From Chaetomium olivaceum (Eukaryota > Ascomycota > Sordariomycetes > Sordariales > Chaetomiaceae), in contig JAYWVB010000020.1 in NCBI GenBank assembly GCA_039881045.1, forward strand, positions 372,001 to 436,000: a stretch of 64,000 nucleotides of DNA, in the 5' to 3' direction. The translations under genes and the position numbers were made by a program. Positions 11,288-20,495 of the stretch are shown here, piece by piece. The first letter of the stretch is position 1. Every line of letters starts with the position of its first letter. The notes beneath the pieces were generated by a model, which was given only the letters and a program-made list of their open reading frames with translations, ran no database searches and was not told where the DNA came from.

Positions 11288-12335
11288 TCATGTTGATCGT
11301 ACCACCTCTTCCATGATCTTTTGGGTCTTAGCCCACGATTCCAGCGTCGAGGGCTGGATGATGCCGATGAGGCGCCAATCTTGTTGCATATAACCCTCTT
11401 TCGGGAATACCATGGTCGCCATGGCCACATGCTCCACGACATCCATCTCCTTCTCGCTCTCCGGAATCACTCGGCCTTCGGCGTCGTACACGCCCCTCCG
11501 TTGCTTGCTGGAAATGGCCACTACTACCTGCCGGATGATCGGGGCGCCGCGCTCGCGGTCAATAGGCACCATCCTGTGCGACTTGATGGATGGGTAGAAG
11601 AGCTTGTTGGTGTACTTTACAAGCTCCCAGCTGTAGCGCCGTCCTCGAGGACGGCTATCGATGCTCATGAGCAGGTTCGTCGCGAGTTGTCTCGCGCATG
11701 ACTTATTTATCATCATTCTGTCGCCGCTAGCCAGACCCTCGAGCATGGAGCGATGGAGTGCCTTCGCGGTGGGGATGAGCGACGACTTTTTGTAGTCAAG
11801 GGCGGCCCGTTTGAAAATGGTTGGTTTGGAAGTGAAACGCATTGTCGCACTCAAAAAGCGCTCTTGAATTCTGATCTTGAAGGCGTGATACAGGAGCCGG
11901 ATTTTCTGCCCTAGCGGTTTAGGAAACTGTGAGAGAGGAGGAAGGATGAATGTCCCTTTTGATGCAGCATATCTAGTCAGCCACTGTCTCGCCTTCTCGC
12001 CCTCGCAAGAGCTGAAGGTTGAAAAGCGTACCTGGCAGCACCACTGACAAGGCCCCGTGCAGCTGTTCCTTCAGGCGACCCTGTTGAGCCGCTTGGGCCG
12101 TCTGAACAGAGGGCGAAAGTTGTTTTTCGGGTCGAGGTATGCTGTCACCGAACGCAGCGGCACTCCCTCGTGTTTTTGGCCTCGACTGGGACGTGACGAA
12201 GGATGAGGCCCATGGTAATCCCCTCGCTCGAAAACTTGGCCTGCTACTGAGAAGCGGTACTCCGGTCGTCGGCCCCGTCACCACTTTAACGGAGAGCACC
12301 TCGCGGGCCCGTAGACCCAGCCTTGACGACGACAT
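11288..12335 (-). CDS. mitochondrial ribosome-associated mL45/Mba1-like protein (Tim44-like fold)
   Basis: Two exons, 12335-12032 and 11955-11288, give 323 residues. The intron has a GTACGC donor and a CTGAC branch site. The nearest TAG lies only 3 nt after the branch and gives the wrong frame, so the AAAAG acceptor at 11956 is used. This yields LPGTFILPPLSQFPKP across the junction. The N-terminus is Arg/Ser-rich (MSSSRLGLRAREVLS), a likely mitochondrial presequence. The second half (about residues 200-310) has the Tim44-like/mL45 layout, with a central IRQVVVAISSKQR strand and a closing QDWRLIGIIQPSTLESW. Mba1/mL45 docks the mitoribosome to the inner membrane for cotranslational insertion. 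The family call is moderate. The main alternative is another Tim44-like matrix protein. Confidence 0.65.
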
Positions 12336-12866
12336 AGTTGTCTAGGTTGATCGCCGCCCCCGTCACTAGTTGTTCGTGATCCTGCCGCGGGCGTCCGGAG
12401 CCCCTGTCAAGCATACGCTGTCGGGACGGGGCAATGTTCGTCGTGAATGTGACCGTGGTCGTAGCGGGACGTGCGACAGCTCACGAATCGCAGCGAAGCT
12501 TCAAAAAATTCCCAATCGGCTGGCACTGTCTGGCAATGGCGTTGCGGAGCGTGGGAAGCAGTCTAACCAATAAGCAGCGTGATTTGCACCCAGGGGTTCG
12601 TTATCAGGGAAGTCCCCGCAAAGGGCGAGCCGCAAGAACCACCCTTGCTAACTCAGGTAAGGTCGTTAATGACCACTCAGATTAATAAATGGGGCCAGTC
12701 GCCAGCAAGCCATCCCAAACGCACCGCCCATTTCAACCGGCCCCAAGTTCGCCGTCTCGGCGTCCTTATCAATTCTTCCCCCTCCTCCTCCTTCCTTCCC
12801 TTGGTCCTTTGGCCGTTTCGGGTAGCCACTGGATTCCATGCTCCATGGGTGAGGAGACGAGTCTTG
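12336..12866. other. shared promoter of mL45-like (-) and EOS1 (+) genes
   Basis: The two genes diverge from this 531-nt stretch. An open frame on the + strand runs through part of it in phase with EOS1, but the only good methionine is at 12867. I see no other feature. Confidence 0.45.
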
Positions 12867-14041
12867 ATGTACAACCGCGCGAACCCAACCGCGCACCAGC
12901 CGCGGGCGGATAATCGATACAGCAGCAGCACTACCCACCACGGCACCCACACTGCGAAGGGCCCTTCCTCCGAGTCCCGCCCCCGGGGCCCCGCTGCCGC
13001 CACGGCTCCAGCCGCCCTGGCTGTCAAACCCGGCTCCAGCCATGCCGCACATCCCCTAGCCCCCGGCGCCGGGAGCGGCGCAGCAGCACTCACACCACCA
13101 CTATCAGAACAAACGGCCGGCACCGGCCCCGTCCGGTCGACCCTCCTCCAACCCCGGGTGGCTGTGGCTCTGGGCGTCTCCAAGAAATGGTACCCCGTGC
13201 TCTTCCTCTGCCGCCTGGCCTCGATCGCCCCGGGCGTGCTGTTCGGTCTGCCCAACGCCCTCCGACTCCTCGCCATGCTCCACCTCATGTATCTGGACCG
13301 GGTTCTCGACGGCGGCACCCTGAGCAAGCTCGGCCGCGGGGCAGGAGGGTTGGGAGGGTCATCCTCCTCTTCCACATCAGGCTACGACCCGGAGTTTGAA
13401 GCCCGGCTGCGGCTGACCGAGGCGCTGCTGGCGACAATATGGGTGCGTTTGCCTCCCTACAGCATCCTTTACCCCCCAACCACAGATAACTAACCCATCC
13501 ACAAAATCAACAGTGTTGCGCATCAGGCTACCTCTCCTTCTTCTTCACCGACTGCCTCATGTCCCGCTGGCTGCTGCACTACACACCCCAAGCAACCATC
13601 GTGCGGCTGCTCACCGTCGACGCGATTAACGGCTACCTCACCTCGTGGGTGCTGCACCTGACGGGCGGGTTCGAAGACCAGCGGCTGATCCTCCCGGCGT
13701 GGATCGTCATCTCCACGGTGCGTACTTCCGTACCCAGTCACAATCCCCTCCCCAGCGTGCGCAGATCCAAGCTAATTTGGTTTGCTCCAAACAGACATTA
13801 ACGGTCCTCTACCACATCACGCAGCGCAAGATCAACATTCGCAAGGAAACGTCCATGTCGATCAGCGTGTTTTCCATCGCCAGCTTCGTCAGCATGGTGG
13901 CTCTGCTGGTGCAGCTGGACTCGAACCGGTCCGACTACCCGGACATCCCCGCTGCTCAACCTTGTGCGGCGGGCGTTCCACGAGGCCGGCAAGCTGGCCA
14001 TACGCATCATGGAGTACGGCGATATCACGAGAGAGCTCTGA
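12867..14041 (+). CDS. eos1: N-glycosylation protein EOS1 (with one apparent +1 frameshift)
   Basis: Exons are 12867-13442, 13514-13717 and 13795-14041. The first 110 residues are low-complexity. The EOS1 domain then starts around VSKKWYPVLFLCRLASIAPG, followed by membrane helices and FFFTDCLMSRWLLHY in exon 2 and HITQRKINIRKETSMSIS in exon 3. EOS1 is an ER membrane protein needed for normal N-glycosylation and oxidative stress tolerance in yeast. After SDYPDIP the family-like ending (PLLNLVRRAFHEAGKLAIR, then a stop at 14041) is in the next frame. Removing one C from CCCC at 13947-13950 restores it and gives 341 residues. Read as written, the frame continues with an unrelated tail to 14124 (369 residues). 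I take 14041 as the true end. Confidence 0.82.
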
Positions 14042-14600
14042 GCGTTGTTTTTCTGGGGTTGGGAGTAGGCGTTCTCTCGGCGTTGGCGTGTCTCAAGGCC
14101 ATATTTGTGTTTTTCTCTTGTTAGATTATGAGCATCTCGCACGGCATATCACGATTCAAGCGCACTATTTAGGACATTGGGGGTTTACGACAGGCAAACA
14201 CATTCTGTATGGCGAGCAAACAAGCAGACATAATCACACTGAAAATCACATGCCACAGAGGTTGTCAACGAATTCCATTGCCTAAATACGCGGCCTGCAG
14301 AGGCTCAACGAAGGACATGCAGGTCACGGCCGTCCCGTCAACTAAAGCCGAAGGATCGACAATGAGCAAATGGCCCGAAGTACCAAAAAAAAACATCCCA
14401 CTCGACGTGCTCTCCGGCTAGGGAGAGAGGAAGCCCATCCTCCAGCTTCCGGGTATCATGTTGTGTGCCGCGCGCCCTATAATTGGCCTCTCATCGCTCA
14501 GATATCGATATAAGCTTCACCTCTGTGAGTGAATCCCCGCCCCGGGCGTCCCACTTAGGGGCTCGGGCCGCTGAGCAGCGGCACTACAGACATGCCCGTC
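14042..14600. other. convergent 3' region of EOS1 and eIF1
   Basis: The two genes converge here. It should contain both 3' UTRs and terminators. No open frame of interest and no RNA gene seen. Confidence 0.4.
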
Positions 14601-15400
14601 TTAGAAGCCGTGGATCTATTGAACGGTTAGCGCGCGTTCGTAGATGACGGCAGGTTCGATTCATGATGATGCCGTACCTTGATGGTCTTCTCGTCGAGAC
14701 CCAGACCCTCGGTGTTGTCAATGAGGAAGTCTTTGATCTTGAGGCGATGGTCGCCCTGGAGCTGGATCACCTCTCCCATGCCCTTGGACTCGGTGTCGCT
14801 GATGATGGTTCCATTGCAGGCTAAGTAGCGGTTAGCGGATAATCATTCAACCCCCAAATGGGGGTCCAAAACATACCAAAAGTCTTCTTGATGACCTTAA
14901 GAATCTTCTTGTGGTCGAACTTGGAAGGGATACCTTGAACGGTGGTCAAGGTCTTACGTCCATTACGCTCTGTGGCACTTCTGTCAGTCTCGAGTCTTCG
15001 GGTACTGCCGTTGCATTGTGGCGTAAACCGATAGTCACGCGACAACGGAGGCGGTGTGGAGTATCGAAGCAACGTACGCTGGATGCGAATATGGATGTAT
15101 TCTTGGGTTTGGGTAGTCTGTCCCGAGTCTTCGTCGGCTTCGGCGAAGGGTGTCTAAAGATGAGTTGAGTTAGCGATGCTGCCTCGTGTTGAATGCGATT
15201 CGAGGTCGGGTCGTGTGTGGTCGTGGCGAAATGGAAGCGTTCCGTCGCACCCAGGCCAACGTATCCATCGACAGTGTCACGTCCGTCAAAGCCATTGCAA
15301 CGGCAAAAGCAAGGAGAGACGCGTTCGCCAAAGGGGGAATTAGATGGCAAAGTGACGTACCGCGGCTCTTGAGATTCTGGATCTCGGTTTCGCCTGACAT
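14601..15400 (-). CDS. sui1: translation initiation factor eIF1 (SUI1)
   Basis: Five exons on the minus strand: 15400-15361, a second ending at 15078, 14969-14877, 14820-14678 and 14615-14601. Core SUI1 sequence is unmistakable: YIHIRIQQRNGRKTLTTVQG, then KKILKVIKK, CNGTI, GEVIQLQGD and the terminal KTIKIHGF. eIF1 binds the 40S P-site region and enforces start-codon fidelity. The exon 1/2 junction is abnormal. The strong acceptor CTTTAG (exon from 15153) leaves the frame off by one base, although the sequence after it would read TPFAEADED, close to the family N-terminus. An in-frame 116-residue protein arises only if a weak CCGAAG acceptor (exon from 15137) is used. Either one extra base is present near 15148-15153 or the weak site is real. 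The N-terminal tail is flexible in this family, so loss of five residues could be tolerated. Confidence 0.9.
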
Positions 15401-16598
15401 AAACTCGGAGTTTTTGGGGTGAACTTGGGAGAAGGTTTGTATGGGGAAGGTGGAAGTGAGCGACCGACGACTGTAGTAGTGTCTCGCTAATCGGATTGTG
15501 TTGTTTGTTGGGTGGTGGTGATGTGGAGGAAGTTTGACGAGGGAAACTGGGTCCTTTTAAGCTTCGGTTGCTCAGAAAGTGATGCTTGTTGTGGATGGCA
15601 AAGTGGTTGGAAGAGGGAAGTCGGTGGAAAACAAGAGGTGAGGGGAAGAGCCCAGGATATGTGGGGTTTCTGGGGGGCTGATTGTTCAAGGCCACAAGGC
15701 ATGAACGGGTGGCCACTCATGGCTGCTGGTCATGGGTGGCGGTACCGGTCAAGTCTTCTGTCCGAGCAACCTAATCAAAATTCGCCTTTGGTTGCCTCTT
15801 CGGTACCTTGGAGATACCTAGCCAAAAAATGCGTCACCCAGCTGCAGCACACCTGACGCTTTCGGGTCGTTTCTGTGGCACCGTGCTTTGGGTTTTCTTT
15901 CTATCTATGCTTGTGATTTGACAAAACTCGGCATCTGCTGCAGAGGCCCGAGAGATGGTTGCCTCGCGGTAAAGCCGCTTATCTTTGTGTGTGGCACAAG
16001 GTCGGCACGTCGGTTTGCAACAGGCTCTTCCCAATATGTACGTACTTGGCTTGGTACACATACTTGCTGTGTAGTTCCTCGCTGTAACTCACCTGTTTTA
16101 TCAGGTCCCTTCCAATGACTTTGGCTAGGGGGCGGGCCGAAGACCTGGACGGGCCCGGCAGCGGGGAGCCGGGTTGGGTTTACGTTACAGTACAATACCC
16201 ATAATGTACATTACATGTATCATTTCCCGATACTGAAGATGCGGTAGTCCTTCTCGCCCCCGCCTATCCCACGACGGAGGAATCGTGTCTACGTTTCGAA
16301 AGACCTCAGATTATGGATTAATCAGGAGTAAATCTCCTATACTAAGTGAAGACCAACAGAGCGTTAGTTCATGGCTTTAATTTGGTGTCATGTATCGCTT
16401 AGTACATACCTCGAGGTTCAACGATCGTTGAAAACATTGAATTACGAATACTAGGTCCCGCAAACTGCAACCCAGACACCCGAGACACCCCCAAACCCCA
16501 CACCCACAGCCGATTTTGCCCCTTGCATCGCCCTGGCCGTCGCCTTCGCAACCCAGATTTTGCCTCTTGTGGCTCATCGCGGATCCCGAACCCGAAAA
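15401..16598. other. divergent promoter region of eIF1 (-) and TRM44 (+)
   Basis: About 1.2 kb with no supported gene. It holds a 16-bp perfect palindrome centred at 16424, which is expected about once by chance in a window this size. The part next to eIF1 is A/G-rich on the + strand (pyrimidine-rich in the eIF1 transcript sense), as expected for a strong fungal promoter. Confidence 0.4.
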
Positions 16599-18125
16599 AT
16601 GGGTTTCGAGCCGGAAGAGTTGGCGGTCGACAGCCCAGCCATTGTTGTCGAAAAGGCGAATGGCCATGAAGAAAATACACCTGAAAAAACAACCAACTGG
16701 CGACCGTTATTTCGCCACCCTTGCGCTTTCGGTCCAGCCGAGTTTGGCCATGTCTTAGTCAACCTGATCCAGAACCCCAACATCAACTCCTCGTGGCTCT
16801 TCCGTGCCGATATCCTTTATGACTCAGCCGAGCCTCAGGAATGCGTGGCACCATCCGAGACCCATGACACATTCAGCGTGTCCAAACCTTCGTTTGTTGG
16901 CTTTCAGCTCCAGCGATGCATCATCCGAAGGCTCATCCCCAGGAACGCGCTCCGGGACAAACCCCTGGACCAAACATGTCTCATCTACGGGAGCATTCCC
17001 AACACTGGGGATGATGTGGCTTTGGTTGAGAAGGCTCTCGTCGTCTACCTCCCTCATGTCTCGGCGCCCTCCGAGATGCCCTTCTATCACCCCATAGTTC
17101 GGGGGATAGCCTTCCTGCACGAATGGGAGGCCGCGGAGTCCCGCGGGTGTATCTCCATCTCGTATCTCTTCTTTAGCGAAGAAGGCCGGTCAGTTGTCCG
17201 GCTCACGAGGACCGCCCTGCGGCTGCTCGAGGTCATCCACAAGCATGGCAAGGGCCGGATCGAGGGCTATCAGAAGCGGGTGCACCACGACCAGGTGCTG
17301 CCCCAGGCGCGCGTGCAAAACACCTACACCCGCCTCAAGCAGAAGTACGCGCGTGGGCTGATGAAGGGTTGGGCCGAGAGCACGGATCCCGAGAAGCATG
17401 TCTTTGAAGATCTCTGCATCGCGGCCTTTTTGGTCGAGCTGTGGGCCGACATGTATGGCCGCGGCCCTTTCCCTGGTTTTGTCGACATTGGCTGTGGCAA
17501 CGGCCTCCTGGTCTACATATTGAACCAAGAGGGCTTCATGGGATGGGGTTTCGATGCCCGCTCCCGCAAGTCGTGGGCCAAATACATCACTAAGCTGCAC
17601 ACGCCCGCGGGTGAAGAGGACACTCTGCGGGAGCTCATCTTGCTACCGCCTCCGGTTAGCAGAGATGGTCTTCCAGATGATTTCGACGAGAATCGCATTC
17701 ATGATGGCCGCTTTCCCAAAGGCACCTTCATCATCTCGAACCATGCCGACGAGCTCACGCCATGGACGCCCATCATCGCGGCCATCTCGGAGTGTCCCTT
17801 TATTGCAATTCCTTGTTGCAGCCACAACCTCGCCGGGGAGAGATACCGTGCGCCAGCACCCAAGGACAAAACCAAAGCGGACTCGGCGTACTCGTCACTG
17901 GTTGAGTGGGTAGCAGGCATTGCAGCGGACTGCGGGTGGGAGGTCGAGCAGGAGATGCTGCGGATCCCGAGCACGCGCAACACAGCTCTGATCGGCCGGA
18001 AGCGTCCCACGAGCGGCCCAGACCCGGACATCCAGGCTATCGTGAAACAGTACGGAGGCACCGCTGGGTACTTGGAAAGTGTGATCAAGCTGGTCGCATC
18101 TACGGCATCAGGGCAGGAACACTGA
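16599..18125 (+). CDS. trm44: tRNA(Ser) Um44 2'-O-methyltransferase TRM44
   Basis: A single exon of 508 residues. The first in-frame ATG is 16599; the frame is open somewhat further upstream but without a methionine. TRM44 methylates the 2'-O of uridine 44 in tRNA(Ser) using S-adenosylmethionine. The SAM-binding motif is clear in the middle (GFVDIGCGNGLLVYILNQEG, about residues 299-318). It is followed by the acidic FDAR segment of motif II, and later by the family's ISNHADELTPWTPIIAA and IPCCSHNL blocks. The N-terminal 150 residues match the TRM44 extension (WLFRADIL, then TCLIYGSIP). Length agrees with fungal TRM44. The protein is expected to be cytosolic. Its 3' end nearly meets the convergent dioxygenase gene, with 40 nt between stop codons. 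Confidence 0.9.
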   Translation: MGFEPEELAVDSPAIVVEKANGHEENTPEKTTNWRPLFRHPCAFGPAEFGHVLVNLIQNPNINSSWLFRADILYDSAEPQECVAPSETHDTFSVSKPSFVGFQLQRCIIRRLIPRNALRDKPLDQTCLIYGSIPNTGDDVALVEKALVVYLPHVSAPSEMPFYHPIVRGIAFLHEWEAAESRGCISISYLFFSEEGRSVVRLTRTALRLLEVIHKHGKGRIEGYQKRVHHDQVLPQARVQNTYTRLKQKYARGLMKGWAESTDPEKHVFEDLCIAAFLVELWADMYGRGPFPGFVDIGCGNGLLVYILNQEGFMGWGFDARSRKSWAKYITKLHTPAGEEDTLRELILLPPPVSRDGLPDDFDENRIHDGRFPKGTFIISNHADELTPWTPIIAAISECPFIAIPCCSHNLAGERYRAPAPKDKTKADSAYSSLVEWVAGIAADCGWEVEQEMLRIPSTRNTALIGRKRPTSGPDPDIQAIVKQYGGTAGYLESVIKLVASTASGQEH

Positions 18126-18165
18126 AAACGAGTAGCAAATCAACGCTGTATTAAATTCAGGCTTC

Positions 18166-19515
18166 TCAGTCCAAGTCAGGCACCGGGAGGTGGTCCACCA
18201 GCTTAAGGTTGAGCCCCAGCTTCTGCAGCGCTTCAATGGCCAGCTGGTCCCTGAGCTTCTCCGTCTCCTCCTGGGTCGCCAGCACGAAGTCGTGCTTCAA
18301 CAGCCACGTCCCCCTCCTCGACGTCATACTCCTCGGCCGTCGCTTTGTCGACCTTGTCGAGATCGATCACCAGGCTCTGCTTGACACCGAACACGGCGTC
18401 AGACGACTCGTACGGATCGCCGCGGAGATACAACGCGCTGGCAGAATCAAATCAAAGTCAGCTTCATGCATAAGACCGCCAGAGAGAGAGCCAAACTAAC
18501 GTGACCAAGCGATCCCACCCGTCTTTTGCCAAACATGAAATGCACATGTGCCGGCCGCCAGCAATGGCGCTTCAGCAGCTGCAGCAACCTGCCCACGGGC
18601 CCGTCGTGGGGGATGGGGTAGCTGACGGGCTTGAGGCCGCGGAACCAGAAGCGGCCCTGATCGTCCGTGACCATGACGCAGCGCTCGCTGGGGGCGTCGC
18701 GGTCGGCATGCTGGACGTCGTAGTGGCCCGAGCTGTCCGTCTCCCAGATGTCGACCGTGACCCCCGGGACGGGCCGCCCGCGTGCGTCCTTCACCGTGCA
18801 GACCGCTAGCATGGGCTCGCCTGCCGGGTCCGATGTCATGCTGGACCCGTTGGCCAACACCGGCGCGTCGTGCGTGTGGAAAGGGCCCAGAACGGATCCC
18901 TCCGTCCCCCCGGGCGGCGTCGGGTGGTTGATGTTGTCTACGAGGAGGGACAGGCCGAGCACGTCGTCCGAGAGTAGGATGAATTCCTGTTGCTTGCGTG
19001 TCAGCATCACACATCGCAATACATCACACCACACCACACCCACACACACACCACACCACACCACACCACACCACACCACACCACACCACACCACACCACA
19101 CCACACCACACACACACCACACCACACCACACCACACCACACCACACCACACCACACCACACCACATCTCTCTCCACTCCCGACTCCCCGCCTCCCACCC
19201 AACAGGGACAGGGGAAACACCACATAAAAGAAAGAAAAAAGAAAAGACACATACATTCCGCACATCACTACAGATCTTGCCGCACGCAATCAGGAACTCG
19301 ATCGCGTCCATCCACTCCTCCGTGCTCAGGCGGGTCTCGCGCGCGAAGTCGTGCAGGTGGGTGACCAGCCGCGCCATCAGGTAGGTCAGGCGCGCGTCGG
19401 CGCTCTGCGAGTTGATGCGCACCGTGTTGGGCGTGATGTTGTCGATGGTCAGGTCCAGGAGGGGCGGGCCCGCCTGGCCCGGGCGAGGTTGGGTGGGTGT
19501 GCTTCCGCCGCCCAT
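18166..19515 (-). CDS. intradiol ring-cleavage dioxygenase (hydroxyquinol/catechol 1,2-dioxygenase), two apparent frameshifts
   Basis: Exons are 19515-19255, 18986-18501 and 18437-18166. The N-terminal domain is around residues 10-90 (TPNTVRINSQSADARLTYLM, ending GKICSDVRN) and continues as EFILLSDDVLGLSLL in exon 2. The non-haem iron ligands of the family are visible: Tyr in SSGHYDV, Tyr in KPVSYPIPHDG, and two His in RPAHVHFMF. These enzymes open the ring of catechol or hydroxyquinol to muconate or maleylacetate, in aromatic catabolism. The frame breaks twice. One extra base in TTTT (18524-18527) separates HVHFMFGK from GWDRLVT. One extra in CCCCC (18310-18314) separates EEYDVEEG from LLKHDFVLATQEETEKL. 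With both corrected the protein is 338 residues, the normal size. Intron 1 (19254-18987) is 268 nt and is half minisatellite. Hydroxyquinol specificity is a guess from the N-terminal domain. Confidence 0.85.
19027..19165 (+). repeat. CCACA pentanucleotide minisatellite inside dioxygenase intron 1
   Basis: About 140 bp of near-perfect CCACA repeats (TGTGG on the coding strand), interrupted twice by a short CACACA slip. It lies wholly within the intron. No translated sense: the apparent VWCGV-repeat frames are by-products of the 5-bp unit. Confidence 0.95.
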
Positions 19516-20495
19516 GGTGATGTGTGTGTTTGGTGAGTTGGTGGTTGTAAGTGAGTGGCGAGGATGTAGTTGGTGTTGGTGGCGAGGGCTCGTTGTGTGG
19601 TGAGTGGATGATGACTGAGAGTTGATGAGACCAGAGAAGAATCAAAACCCAAAATCGAGACGAATCGTTTCGTTATATATATGCCTGTGAATTTGTTGAT
19701 ATTTGTAAGGCCTGATCAATCGCTGATAAAGTTGACGTGTAAGGCGGACTAGTAACGTGGAACTCCAGGACGCCTCGTCGATCGTGTTGGAGTTCTAGGC
19801 TACTATGCTGAACGAGTTAAACGAGTGACTCGGAAAGGGAAAATAGCACCCGGCCGATGCTGATGCTCCAGTCGGCTTCGCCTCCCAAATGATATTCGAC
19901 TCGTACCACTACAAGGATCAACGATATACTTGATCTAGAAGTTTGATCCGTTCACAGCCCAGACTGAGAGAGGTGACTCGAGTGCCTGCAGGGGAGGTGT
20001 CAGTTCCAGACGAACGGAATGACCCTGAATGTGGAGTCTACGGCAGGGGCGGGATTGGGGGAAGTGGGAAGGAAAGGAGGGGGTTCGGGAGTTGAGACGG
20101 GTGGAACTGGAGGGGGGCTCGGGGGATGGTGGGATAGCGGGGAATGCACAGGCACACAGGCATGACAGGATGCAGGGACGGACTGGACGCATGCCAGGTT
20201 TAGTGCCGATCCGGAGGAACCATGTTCTTCCCAACCTCCGTGCCAACGTCAACCTCCGGGGATGGAAACCCCTTTCCGGATATCGAACCCGGCATCACGA
20301 AGGTGTTGGTTCTCAAAGAGTAAGACATGCAGCGCATGCCTCGGCCAATTTACCCAGCTGAGGAGAAAAGAACAAACATATCCCATTACAACAGCTTATC
20401 AGCATTAAGAGCCACCGCTCAGCAAGACAATCTAGAACCCAACACCGTGAACACTCCACCACACCACGCAAACAAACAAACCAACAGACCGATCA
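19516..20495. other. promoter of dioxygenase gene and 3' region of TRP-like gene
   Basis: Both flanking genes are on the minus strand, so this is the promoter and leader of the dioxygenase (adjacent to 19516) and the 3' UTR of the TRP-like gene. A TATATATAT run at 19675-19683 lies about 160 nt upstream of the start codon and may be a TATA element. Confidence 0.4.

Noticed and set aside
14640..14670. B-box-like GGTTCGATTC
   Set aside because: Lies in the last intron of eIF1. No A-box at the right distance and no cloverleaf stems.
16417..16432. 16-bp perfect palindrome TTCAACGATCGTTGAA
   Set aside because: About one such palindrome is expected by chance in 64 kb, and nothing else marks it as a site.
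18998..19364. Open frames with His-Thr or Val-Trp-Cys-Gly repeats on both strands
   Set aside because: By-products of the CCACA minisatellite inside an intron whose boundaries are fixed by the dioxygenase protein.
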